A stretch of DNA of 64,000 nucleotides from Nymphaea colorata (lineage: Eukaryota > Streptophyta > Magnoliopsida > Nymphaeales > Nymphaeaceae): the NCBI RefSeq assembly GCF_008831285.2, contig NC_045142.1, positions 26,983,876-27,047,875 of the forward strand, written 5' to 3'. Below are positions 29,876 through 42,238 of the stretch, in pieces. The translations under genes and the position numbers were made by a program. Under the pieces are notes generated by a model. That model made no database searches. It was not told where the DNA came from and worked only from the letters and a program-made list of their open reading frames with translations. Position 1 is the first letter of the stretch; each line of letters starts with the position of its first letter.

Positions 29876-31282
29876 GTGCGTGTGCCCTTTCTGTATAAAG
29901 CTGACGGAACAGTTGAAAAGTTTAAAGCAAGGCTGGTGGCGAAAGGTTTCTCCCAAAAGGAAGGAATTGATTACATGGAAACTTATTCTCCGGTAGCAAA
30001 ATTTGCATCAATCAGAATAATTTTGGCTATTACAGCCTTCTATGACCTGGATGTTCATCAGATGGATGTGAAAACTGCGTTCTTGAACGGTGAACTAAAG
30101 GAAACCATATATATGACACAGCCGCAGGGATATATCGTCAGAGGAAATGAAGACAAAGTATACAAGCTACATAAATCATTGTACGGATTGAAGCAGTCTC
30201 CAAGACAGTGGTATTTTGCTTTTTATAAAGCAATTACAAAGCTTGGATACATAGCAAATCAACTAGACTAGTGTGTATATGTTTGGAAAAGTGGGAGTCT
30301 ATTCTGTATCCTATCTTTATATGTCGATGATATTCTATTGACTGGAAACGATAATAGTATGATATCCAAAACAAAGACTTGGTTGAATAAGAATTTCGAA
30401 ATGAAGGACATGGGTGAAGCTTCCTATATATTAGGAATAAAGATCACTCGAGATAGAGACTCAAGAATTCTGAGTTTGAGCCAAGAACGATATATTGATT
30501 ATGTCTTAAAGAAATTTCGAATGCAAGATTGCAAACCAATTGGAACTCCGATAGCTAAAGGAGCAAATCTAAGTAGGAGCGATTGTCCTAGAGAAGAACA
30601 ACAAAAATTGCATGTTCCTTATGCACAGGCTGTTGGTAGTTTAATGTATCTAATGCTTTGTACAAGACCAGACATAAGCTTTCCTGTTGGTCTTGTGAGT
30701 CGTTACCAAAGTAATCCTGGTTGGCCTCACTGGCAAGCGGTTAAAAGAATTCTTCGGTATATAAAAGGAACTAAAGGACTGAAATTGTCTTATCAAACGA
30801 ATGAGCTTACTGTAGTTGGCTATACCGATGCAGATTTTGCTGGTTGTAAAGATGACAGTAAATCCACATCTGGATATGTATTTCTCTTTGGAGGTGGAGC
30901 AATAGCCTGGTCCTGTAAGAAACAAGGATGTGTTGCTCAACACACACAAGAAGCAGAATATGTAGCATGTAATGTTGCCACCACATTTGCTGTCTGGATA
31001 AATCGGTTCTTGAAAGACTTGAAATTAGGTCTTGATCATGAACCAGTTCAACTATATTGTGATAATCAGGCAGCGATATCACTTATGAAAAATGGAGTTG
31101 TGAGCTCAAAGAGTAAACATATAATGGTGAAATACCATTATGTCCATGAAATGATTGAGAAAAATGAAATCTCAGTTGAATACATGCCTACCAATGACAT
31201 GATAGCAGATCCCCTGACCAAGAGAATATCAGAAGACTTGTTTACCAAGCATGTAGCTCATATGGGGCTGAGATATATTTGA
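29876..31282 (+). pseudogene. Copia reverse transcriptase-RNase H, interrupted by one stop
   Basis: Translation gives the RT N-terminal portion (KFKARLVAKGFSQKEGIDY, SPVAK, QMDVKTAFLNGEL, YGLKQSPRQW). An in-frame TAG follows at 30,269-30,271. Downstream come the YVDD catalytic motif, KNFEMKDMG, the RNase H segment TDADFAGCKDD, EAEYVA, and the C-terminal MIADPLTKR. Apart from the single nonsense codon the frame is preserved over about 1.4 kb, so decay is moderate. Upstream of residue 1 the sequence is unrelated. Confidence 0.88.
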
Positions 31283-31823
31283 AAGGTTGCGATGAAAGAA
31301 CCTTGAATGGAAAACCTCGCTACAAACCTTGAGTTAAATTCAAGTTACGATGGACAAACCAATTAAGGAAAACCTCGTAACTTAAGAAAAGAAAACCCAC
31401 ATGTAGTGGAAGCAAACTGGCGGTCTCATGGCCAAGTGGGAGATGTTGGATAGTGGCCCTGAGCCCTATCCTTCCTTTGTAACTGAAAAAGAAGATTCTG
31501 CAGTTACGCAATTAAAATGGAAAATAAGTTTACAAATTTAATGTTTCCGTTTTCATTCTTACCATAACTCTCCATGCCATAACCATAGCTGGGACTGGGG
31601 AAATCCTGAGAGGCAGTCTATAAAACCCAGCTTTTATTCATCTACCGTATGATGGTTGTGTAATCAACCTGCGCCTCTCAGAAGCAAACCCCCAAAACGA
31701 TTTCTCTCTTGCTTCTTCTTTTTTCTTCTTCTTCTCTTCTCTTTTATTTTGTCACAGGTGCTGCTATTGCTGAGTCGTAGCTGAAGGATCTCTGAAGTTT
31801 CCGCTGCATACTCTATATCAACA
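29876..31823 (+). mobile_element. 5'-truncated Ty1/copia element (second element)
   Basis: Contains the reverse transcriptase and RNase H part of pol, then a polypurine tract (AAGTGGGAGA, ending 31,443) and a 3' LTR at 31,444-31,823. The LTR is 380 bp, starts TGTTGGATAG, ends ATATCAACA, and contains a TCTATAAAACCC TATA box. I find no 5' LTR, gag, protease or integrase upstream, so at least half of the element is missing. The 3' LTR abuts copy B of the duplication exactly at GAGTT. The same GAGTT begins copy A at 25,674, as expected if GAGTT was this element's target site. Confidence 0.85.
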
Positions 31824-33656
31824 GAGTTCCACTGATGATGTCGTGAAAAGGAACCCGATTCCTTCATCGCTGCCCATGCATTAAGCAGGGGAAATGATCA
31901 AACTAGTGAAGATAAACATAACAAAGGAACAACCGACAAGCAAAAGTCTTCTCTTTGCCAATAAGTAAGGAATTTATTTCGGATTTGGTGAAGATTCCTA
32001 GCCGAAATTTGATTTTTCTTTTTTGGAAAATGAAAACGAAACGGAAAAGTGAAGATGCTTTGGGCCCTGGAGACTAAGGGATGTTAACTAACACGTACAA
32101 ATTTTTTATTTTCAATTATTTGAGGAAGCTCATTGATTTTTTGAAAGCTTCGACAGAAGAAAAACATGTTTGCATGTTCATTTGATTACATACTCTTTCT
32201 AGTTACATATACCCACAGTTAAATTGAAGAAACGTACGGCAAAAAATGTGAAGATTAAACCATGTTGTTTGCAAATACTGGATAACTTGGAGACCACTGT
32301 AGCTTGAAACAAATATTGGGAAGTCAGCCAAGTAATAGTTATTACAGTATAAGGTTGGACCACGGTGGAACATCTACATCATGATATCAGAAACATTGGA
32401 GATATTGGTTACCCGAGAAAGAATTAAGAACGTACATGGGTGTAGCCCTATAAGCAAGAAGAAACCTACAGTGTCCATCACTCTGGACAAACCTGTGTTA
32501 GTTTTCTGCGTCGATTCTTTTGAATCCGAACTATTAATGACTTGATAACTACCACATATAGACCGACCAGAGCGGGGAGGTTAGGTACCAATGGTTAAGT
32601 CTATTAATTGAATATTCGACGGTTGCCCACTTTAATTACCAGATGCACTCTGTCCTCCAGCTGCCATTTCCCAAGGAAGAGATGAGAAAATAACCTTTTA
32701 GATCTAACATCCACGGAAGGAAGGGGGACAATTGAGTTACATTAGGCCGCACACAGACCAATCAAGTGCTGTTTCTTTTTTACTAAAAAATAGTAAACTA
32801 AAGAGAACTTTTTTGGATAAGCGGCAGGTTAACCTGCCACCCAAATGAGCACACAGACCAATCAAGTGCTGTTTCTTTCCTCCCCTCTCCTTGGTCTCAA
32901 GGTCTAGAGTTGCATCCAGTGGAACAGGCCCATGATAACTTCAACTTGCATGCAGAGCCAACCCGTTTTTTGGTACATGAGCATAGCTGTTATTAGTTTT
33001 TGACTTGGCCATATGTAAGTCAACAGTGGGCATTTATGTCTTTCTTCTTAAAACCCTTATTTTGCTTTATGGAAGGGCTCGACATCTTTCCCCCTTTTTT
33101 TGCCTCACGCCATCATCTTATGGTATGCTATTTTGGTGGAGAAACTCAAGGAGTGGCCTGCGATTTTGGTGGAGCGTCTCAAGGTGTCGTTGTCAACATG
33201 GAGACTCCACGACCAACTCTCTCACTTGCTGAAATCTCTTGTGGGCAGTTATTCTCTGTGTCGTCTCTAGAAGAAGAGGTATGTTTTTCAGTTTTGGGGT
33301 TATGTGAGGAACATACATAAAACAGAGAGAAAGAGTTTTGGGGCTGAAGGTCACGCAGAGACATTGTTGTTTTGTAAGGGGATTTAGTATATTCTGGTTT
33401 CTTGGATCTCACTGTATTTTTGATGCTTCATATAATATGAATCCTGCTGGTTTCTCCCCGTGGATGTAGGAAGACAAACAGTCTATCCGAACCACGTAAT
33501 TTTGGTGTCTTCTGTGTGATTGCTTTTCTGTTTCGCTCTCTACAGTTCATTTCACTATTCACTCTCTTGATATCACGAACACATATTTGTTTACAGAGTA
33601 GCTGTTTTTCACCTTACTCTGTTTTTCCTTGCAATTTGGTCCTAACATACGCAACA
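31824..33656 (+). repeat. Copy B of the 1.8-kb direct duplication
   Basis: Matches 25,674-27,533. It begins immediately after the 3' LTR of the preceding element and runs through the flank (31,824-32,987) and the complete 5' LTR of the next element. Compared with copy A it has a single copy of the 56-bp unit and an extra 20 bp near 32,190 (CTCTTTCTAGTTACATATAC region). Confidence 0.9.
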
Positions 33657-36600
33657 TCTGGTATCAGAGCCAGGTTGCAAGATTTGTGTTTGTGATAGTT
33701 GTTTTTTGTTGACTATGACGTCAAATATGTCGATGACTAAGTTTGAGGTGGATAAGTTTGACGGCAAAATTGATTTTGGTTTGTGGCAAAAACGTGTAAA
33801 AGCTATTTTGGTTCAGAACAACTTGCATAAAGCCTTGCTTGGAAAAGAGAAATCAGGGATTAAAGATGCTGATTGGGATGAGTTAGACCTGAAGGCGATG
33901 AGTACAATTCAGCTTTGCCTAGCTGATGAAGTGATGTATAATGTTGTAGATGTAGATACTACGACTGATTTATGGGCCAAATTAGAAAAAATGTATATGT
34001 CAAAGTCTCTCACAAATAAGTTGTATTTGAAAAAGCAGCTTTATAGTTTACGTATGACTGATGGGACAAATTTGCTTGAGCATCTGAATACTTTCAATAA
34101 ATTGATTGCTCAACTTCGTAGTATTGGTGTTAAGGTAGATGAAGAAGACCAGGCCCTTCTTCTTCTTTCATCGATGCCTAAATTGTATGATCATCTTGTG
34201 ACTACTATCCTTTATGGAAAAGACACTTTAAAGCTGAAAGAAGTCAGGACTATTTTGCTTTCAAATGAAGCCAGACATAAGCCAAATCATGGAGAAAATT
34301 TAAATGTAAAGGAACATGGTCACGAGAGAGGCCGTCAAAAGCATAAATTCAGCAAGAAGTTCAGATCTCGATCCAAGTCCAAAGGTAAAGACAACAGATG
34401 CAAGTATTGCAAAGAAGAGGGTCATTGGAAAGTTGATTGTCCAAAGCTTAAAGAAAAATACAAACAAAAAAAGAAAGCAGCCGAAGAAGCAAGTGTACCA
34501 TCAGATGTCGATGGAGATGTGCAAGCCATTTCCTCAGGTAATAATCTCAAATCTGATGTACGGATTTTAGATTCTAGATGTTCATACCATATGTGTCCTC
34601 ATAAGTCATGGTTTGATTCTTATACATTATGTGATATTGGAAAAATGTTGATGGGAAATAATACAAAATGTAAATCAGTTGGAATTGAAACCATAAACGT
34701 AAAAATGTTTGATGGTGTCATTAAAACTCTAACAGAAGTTAGACACGTTCCAGATTTAAGAAAAAGTCTTATTTCTCTTGGTACACTTGTTATTAATGGT
34801 TTTACTTTTAGTGGTGTTAATGGCATATTGAAAGTGAAGCGAGAAGCTTTAGTTGTCATGAAAGGAGAGAAAGTTGGATCTCTATACTGGTTGATTGGAG
34901 AAACAATAACAGAGACTGCCGCCATCTCATCTTCTTCATCCCTTTTTGATGATGATACTGCATATTTGTGGCATGCTAGGTTAGGCCATATGAGTGAAAG
35001 AGGGATTCAAGAGTTGCATAATAAAAAGCTACTCAAGGGCATCAAATCATGTAAACTTGAATTCTGTGAATGTTGTGTTCTTGAAAAACAGTGCAGAGTT
35101 AAATTCTCAACCTCTACAAAAAGAAGTAAAGACATTCTTGAATATATCCATTCAGATGTATGGGGGCCTGCACCAGTTACATCTAAAGGAGGAGCTAGAT
35201 TTTTTGTTACATTCATTGATGACTACTCACAAAAAGTTTGGGTATATTTCCTCAAGTATAAGTCTAAAGTATTTGAGACTTTTAAAGAATGGAAAGCGAG
35301 AGTGGAAAATCAAACAGGTAAAAAGTTAAAAGTGCTAAGAAGTGACAATGGTGGTGAGTATACGTCTTCTCAGTTTGAAAAGTTTTGCAAAGTTGAAGGG
35401 ATTACTCGACATTTCACTATTTCAGGTACACCACAGCAGAATGGTGTGGCAGAGAGAATGAACAGAACTTTGATTGAGAGGGCTCGTTGTATGAGGTTGT
35501 TTGCAGGTTTACCAAAACAGTTTTGAGCAGAAGCTGTTAATACTGCATGTTTTTTAGTAAATAGATCTCCTTCTACAGCATTAAATCTGAAAGTGCCAGA
35601 AGAAGTATGGTATGGTAAGCCAGTTGATTACTCTGACATACATATATTTGGTTGTCCTATTTATGTGTTATTGCAGGAAGGAGAAAGAAGCAAACTTGAT
35701 GCTAAATCAAAGAAATGCATCTTTCTTAGATACAAATCAGGCGTGAAAGGGTATAAAGTTTGGAACCCCGACACACAGAAAGTGGAGATTAGCAGAAATG
35801 TAGTTTTTGATGAAGCATCATTGTTAAAGAAAATTCAAGATTGTGATAAAGACATTGAAAAGACAAGAAATCAAATTCAACTTGAGTGGAGTAATGATAA
35901 GAACAACCAAATCTTGGAAGAACCATCACAAGAAAGTGAGGAAGAAGAACAACCACTTGAAGAACCTTATTCTATTGCAAAGGGTAGAGAAAGAAGGGAA
36001 GTTAGATTACCTTTAAAATTTCAAGATACAGTAGCATATGCATTTCCAGTTATGTCTACTAACTCACTGACTTTTCAGGAAGCAATAGAAAGCAAGGATA
36101 GTGGAAAATGGATGGTTGCTATGGAAGATGAAATGAAGTCTCTTCAAAAGAATCAGACATGGGAATTGGTAAGTCTTCCAGAAAGAAAGAAAGTGATTGG
36201 CTGCAAGTGGGTGTTTAGAATAAAAGAATCTTCGAGTGCAGGAGAACCACCAAAGTACAAGGCCAGACTGGTAGCCAAGGGCTATGCTCAGAAAAAAGGA
36301 GTGGATTTTTCAGAAATTTTTTCTCTAGTGGTGAAACATTGCTCAATTAGAGTTTTGTTAGCCATAGTAGCTATTGATGATTTGGAACTTGAACAACTAT
36401 ATGTTAAAACTGCATTTTTACATGGTAGCCTAGAAGAAGAAATATATATGCAGCAACCAGAATGATTTATTCAAGCAAAAAATGAAAAGTTAGTGTGCAA
36501 ATTGAAAAGGTCACTCTATGACTTGAAGCAAGCACCACGACAGTGGTACAAAAGATTTGACACATTTATGTTGGCACAAGGCTACAATAAAAGCAGGTAT

Positions 36601-38393
36601 GACAGTTGTGTTTACTTTCATTTTTTGAATGATGGTTCTATTATTATTTTGATGCTCTATGTGGATGACATGCTTATAGCATGCAAACACATGTTAGAAA
36701 TTGCTAAGTTGAAATATGAACTTAGAAATGAATTTGAAATGAAATATTTGGGGGCAGCCAAAAGAATTTTAGGTATGGAAATTCATAGAGATCGAGAGAA
36801 CAAGAAACTATGGTTGACACAAAAGGAGTATGTAAACAAAGTGTTGGCTAAATTCAATATGAAGAATGCAAAATTAGTTTCTACTCCACTTGCTCAACAC
36901 TTTAAGTTATCTTTGAAAGATTGTTCCAAATCTGAAAAAGAGAGCAACATTATGAGCAAAATACCATATGCAAATGCAGTTGGATGTCTTATGTATGCTA
37001 TGGTCTGTACTAGGCCTGATTTATCTCATGTTGTAAGTAATGTTAGCAGATATATGGCAAATCCAGGTCAAAGACATTGGGAGGCAGTAAAATGGATTCT
37101 ACGATATTTGAAGGGCTCATCAGATGTTGGTTTACTATTTCAGACATGTATAAATATTTCTGATACTCTGATTGGCTATGTTGATTCAGATTATGCAGGT
37201 GACTTAGATAAAAGAAGATCTACAACAGGGTATATATTTACTCTAGGTGGAGGCCCAATCAGTTGGAAAGCTACATTACAAGATATTGTTGCTTTATCAA
37301 CAACTGAATCAGAGTATATTGTCGCAGTAGAAGCTGCTAAAGAAGCAGTTTGGTTAAGGGGACTTGTTAATGAACTGGGTATTATGCAGGAAAATGTCAA
37401 ATTATATTGTGACAATCAAAGCGCAATATGTTTGGCTAAAGATCCAGTTTATCATGGAAGAACTAAACATATAGATGTCAAATATCATAAAATCAGGGAG
37501 TTTGTGGCAAATGGTGAAATTCAACTGCAAAAGGTGGAGTCGCAACATAATGTGACAGACATGTTGACGAAACCTCTCACCACAACTAAATTTCACTATT
37601 GTCTGAGCTTGGCTCAGATTTGTGCATGTTAAACATGGTTGGAGTCCAAGGGAGAATGGACATTCATATTGAACAGGATTGATCTTATATATTTTCTAGA
37701 TTATGACCAAGCCCAAAAGGTGGAGTTTTGTTATTAGTTTTTGACTTGGCCATATGTAAGTCAACAGTGGGCATTTATGTCTTTCTTCTTAAAACCCTTA
37801 TTTTGCTTTATGGAAGGGCTCGACATCTTTCCCCTTTTTTTTGCCTCATGCCATCATCTTGTGGTATGCTATTTTGGTGGAGAAACTCAAGGAGTGGCCT
37901 GCGATTTTGGTGGAGCGTCTCAAGGTGTCATCGTCAACATGGAGACTCCACGACCAACTCTCTCACTTGCTGAAATCTCTTGTGGGCAGTTATTCTCTGT
38001 GTCGTCTCTAGAAGAAGAGGTATGTTTTTCAGTTTTGGGGTTATGTGAGGAACATACAAAAAACAGAGAGAAAGAGTTTTGGAGCTGAAGGTCACGCATA
38101 GACATTGTTGTTTTGTAAGGGGATTTAGTATATTCTGGTTTCTTGGATCTCACTGTATTTTTGATGCTTCATATAATATGAATCCTGCTGGTTTCTCCCC
38201 GTGGATGTAGGAAGACAAACAGTCTATCCGAATCACGTAAGGTGTCTTCTGTGTGATTGCTTTTCTGTTTCGCTCTCTGCAGTTCATTTCACTATTCACT
38301 CTCTTGATATCACGAACACATATTTGTTTACAGAGTGGCTGTTTTTCACCTTACTTTGTTTTTGCTTGCAATCTGGTCCTAACATACGCAACA
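32988..38393 (+). mobile_element. Near-complete Ty1/copia LTR retrotransposon
   Basis: The 5' LTR is 32,988-33,656 (669 bp) and the 3' LTR is 37,729-38,393 (665 bp). Both start TGTTATTAG and end GCAACA. A primer-binding site TGGTATCAGAGCC at 33,659 fits initiator tRNA-Met priming. A polypurine tract, AAAAGGTGGAG, lies just before the 3' LTR. CATAGC flanks both sides (32,982-32,987 and 38,394-38,399), a 5-6 bp target-site duplication. The LTRs differ at about a dozen positions plus a 4-bp deletion by eye, so insertion was fairly recent. Gag-pol order is that of copia (integrase before RT). Two nonsense codons make it non-autonomous as read. Confidence 0.96.
33715..37632 (+). pseudogene. Copia gag-pol polyprotein with two internal stops
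   Basis: A single reading frame of about 1,300 codons. Gag comes first, with KFDGKIDFGLWQ and the zinc knuckle CKYCKEEGHWKVDC. Protease follows, with its active-site region reading LDSRCSYHM, so the usual Asp-Ser-Gly has become Asp-Ser-Arg. Next is integrase, with an HHCC finger (WHARLGHM ... CECC), HSDVWGP, DDYSQKVW, SDNGGEY and PQQNGVAER. RT (SRARQW-type PRQWYKRFDTF and YVDD) and RNase H (DSDYAGDLDKRRSTTGY) follow. In-frame TGA codons lie at 35,524-35,526, after LPKQF in integrase, and at 36,463-36,465, after QQPE in RT. The frame is otherwise continuous across both stops, so each looks like a point mutation. The start is the ATG at 33,715; another in-frame ATG lies at 33,706. Confidence 0.93.
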
Positions 38394-38399
38394 CATAGC

Positions 38400-39531
38400 C
38401 TCTTGCAGGTCAAACTGGGGATGTGGATGTGCCGCGTACATGCAACTCCCTGCCCGCCAGTTTGAGCTATGCCCCTTGAGGTGCAAAAATTTTCTGTTTT
38501 TAAAACCCTATAAGCCTTATGTCTGAGTTCATGTCCTCGAAAAATTGATAGCAGCCGTTCGCACTTGAATTTCGTCTTCTATCACTATGTCATCAAAAAA
38601 TTAAGCATCTTAATTTGATAATGCTTTCTGCAGTAATGTCCGTTAAAAGTATGCATCTGATACAGTTCAACATTATGTTATGCGCAGATCACGTTTCTTG
38701 TAATTGCCAGTCATTTACAGACCAATATAAACTGGGTATTAGTTAGAAGGGGCCACTAATGTAATTCATAATCTAAAGATATTTGTTGCAGTGGTTCGTC
38801 CCTGTAACAAATCTCCTCATGTAAGTTTGTAATCAAATAATGAAGACATCAAATGATAGAAGCTTCTTTTCTCTCTGTTTCTATCCCGCGTATCCTCTGT
38901 TTCGTACCCTGCGTATACACTGTTCTGTTTGTGACCCTTTGCGTCGATCAGGTTTTGCGCTGTATCACTTTCTTTGCAGGCTCTTACAGTGTCGATGGAG
39001 GTTACTGTATTTAAATCCAACCACAACCCAGTTATACACTGCCCGAGTGCAGGTCAAAGTTATAAATTAAGGCCTCCCGATGCGTATATGTCTTTCGTAA
39101 AGAAACCCGCAAAATGGGCCCAGCAATTCGCGGTAATCTGTTGACCATATTTTATTTCAAATATTTCTCTGCAGATGCAAGACACGATGCAACCTTTACG
39201 TGATTCAGAGACAGAATTGGTTGTGTTGTTTCGTGAGATGAAACCACCTGCGGCAATTGTTGCAAACTACCTCGCCTTACAAAAAGAGTTTTTAATGGAT
39301 CGATGAACTTAATCCTCGACATAACTAACTAAGGAATTGTTATTGGCACTGAATGCTTTGATATCTCAGTAACACTAGCTGCTAACAAGAGAACGAGAAC
39401 ATTGGACATCAAGCTCTCTTCTCTGCATCTCCAAAACGGCGTAAAAACGAAAATGGAGATACCAACTAAATTAACAGCTAATTACTAATGCATGGGGATC
39501 TTATGCCAACGAAGTATAATTTGTCGATGCC
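38400..39531. other. Intergenic between copia element and second LOR gene
   Basis: Right flank of the retrotransposon and 3' flank of the LOR gene on the minus strand. Short open frames are without known domains. Confidence 0.35.
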
Positions 39532-42147
39532 TCAATGGAATAATGCAGGGATGAAATATTTCCAGCTTATCCGATCCATGGCGACGACAAATGCCATCAC
39601 CAGCTCGCTGTCAAAACCGGGATTAATGGTAAGGCTGAAGACATCGGTTCCCAACAAAACTGCATCCGATGTGCTGGCCTGTTTCCTGCATATCTCCGCT
39701 ACCACTTCACCGGTGACGCGTCGGATCTTGCAGCACCTTTTGCTGTAGTTGCCCTCGATGTAAAAGTCGGGCACCGAGAAATCGTCACCAATATTGACTA
39801 CCGCTTGGCCCTTGTGGTTCGCCATGTGACGCTTCCTGATCGAGAAAACGCGCCGTCCTCTGCCTGTCTTCCTTGGACTTCCTTCTCCTTCAAATCCGTC
39901 CCACTGTTCATGCATGCTGGTGATCTGCAAAAAATGGTCGACCAAGAAAATAATATAAGGGCTCCAAACAGGAACTTTGCAAGGGATATATTGACCTGCA
40001 TTAATCTGTTTATCTCAGCCATTGAATGGCAGATGAGCATACGTTCGTATGATCAGCTGAAACGAATCAGACACAGCTAAAATGCACTACCACCGATCCG
40101 TTTAGACCGAGTTAATTGCGTATCATAACGAAGACGTGCAGCAATTAAAATTCTGCTACAAACATTCACCACATATAACAACAGTTTCGGTATTTTTCTT
40201 TTCCCACTTTCTCTTGGATTTTTCTCAAAGTTCTAGCTGAATTAGTGGCCCCACCGTTTCTTTTCTAGAATGGATCGTTCCGGTGACACTGAGACCTCAT
40301 CATGACTTACGTTATACGTTCAATTTCTGAAGAATGTCGAATGACTGGTGGAGGCCACCTCATGCAGGGCGGCTGTCGGTGGCGCGATTCCATCGGTTGC
40401 AAAACGAAAGCATAAATCCAAAGTGGCATCATTCCTTCCGAATCCAGCCGCATTTTCCCGTCGCCCGGGTGCCCGCTCCAGTTTCTTTCGATGATCTATT
40501 GAGTTTTTATTCTTTTCTTCGTAGAAGCCTAACAACATGTGAAGAGATTTTAATGATTTAAAATCCTTTAGAGTGTGCGTCCTAGACAAAAAAGAGAACC
40601 TTCCGCTAGAATATCAGAGTACTAGGCAACTCGATTTTCTGCTGGAATTAGCTTAAAAAGAACCATAGCCCTCCATGATCAATATCAGGTAAAAGAGGCA
40701 GACTTCGAAAGCCTAAGAAGTTGAAATTAAGAAAGTAAAAAGTATCATGAAAAGCCCTTTTTGTCTATGCGTATGGATTCTTCGGGAGATTATGGCTTTT
40801 CCCAATGTAACAGCTAGTTTGAGAATTCTATTACGTTACTCGTAATGTCCGTTTCCGATGGTTGATGTGGCTAGGACACTACCAGTTTTTGACCAAACTC
40901 TGATCGGAGCCCGTCTGCAAGTTGGCGAAGAGGCCAGTTAAACAAAAGAGCTTTTCTTTGGGAATTAGTGTGTGACTCAGAATCCAAAAGACAAAGTTGG
41001 AGAAAGAAAAGAAAGCGAAAGCTGCTGCTACACCCACGACTCCACCAGCATCTTCCCTTGATTTATTTTTAATTTGTTTGTTCTGGGCTTCCCTATCATG
41101 CAGCCTGGTAGCGGTTTCTCACTTCTTCTTCTTTAAAAAAAGAAAAGGAAGCAATTGAAAAAAGGAACAGCAGTAGAAGACGTACATGTGAAAAGAAAAC
41201 TTTTGTATAATCTTAATGCCCGCAGAAAAGTAGATCCATCTCAAGATTTTCATGGTAGGACATGTTCTGTTTCAGAAAATTTAACACTGTATAATCTATA
41301 TCTTGTGGGTACAGATGAAGCCACGCGACTTAGGAACGTAGAACTTAGGAATCCAGGAGGGCCCCCTCTTCCTACGACTGGGATCGTTGACCTGACCCAA
41401 GAATAGTCCCTTGTTTGAAATGGCAGCTCTGTTGATCTAAATTGTGACGTTTCACCTACCCACGATCTTTAGGACATACGTGCAAAGAGAAAGAGATAAG
41501 CCAAGACTGTCAGGTCTTCAGTTAGAGGAATTAATAATGGAACCCAGCTAATTATGCAGCTTTCTGGTATTATGAGGCCCGACGGCGCTCTATACTGCGG
41601 CGCATGGTTTTATGTCAAGAATCTGCCCTAATTGAATTCATTAATAGGCTTGGCTCTTCACGATTAAGGGATCCTCAGGTAATGATAGGATCACTTTCCG
41701 CCCTCTCAATTGCGCGAATAGATGGTCCTTTTTGGCGTATGTAAGAGGGCGTTTGACAAGCTAGAATTAGAATTCTAGAACAAAATGCTACTCCAAACTA
41801 GAATTGAAATGAAAATTCATGTTCTAGCTTCCATTTGTATTTGATAGTCTGAAATTTTGATTTCAGAATTGAATAACATATCTAATAGAACATGGATTAA
41901 AATTCTAGAATCGATGAATTTAAACCATCGTGTCATGAAAAATTTTCTCAAATTATGGAATCACAATTCCACCCCCTAGGATAGAACTATAATTTATAAA
42001 TTCTCATTCAAGAGATACACATGAGTACTCTCTTTCATGTGAACCCCACTGGAGCTGCGTGTACTTCTCTCATGGTCCGGGAGGATGGACCTAATAGAGA
42101 TTTGCAGGTTCTTCAGAATTTTCCCTCCTTTAACCCAAAAAAAAAAG

Positions 42148-42238
<91 letters not shown>

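Noticed and set aside
41750-41990. Complete DNA transposon starting GGGCGTTTGAC in the LOR intron
   Set aside because: The matching inverted end and target duplication are absent, so only a degraded remnant can be suggested.
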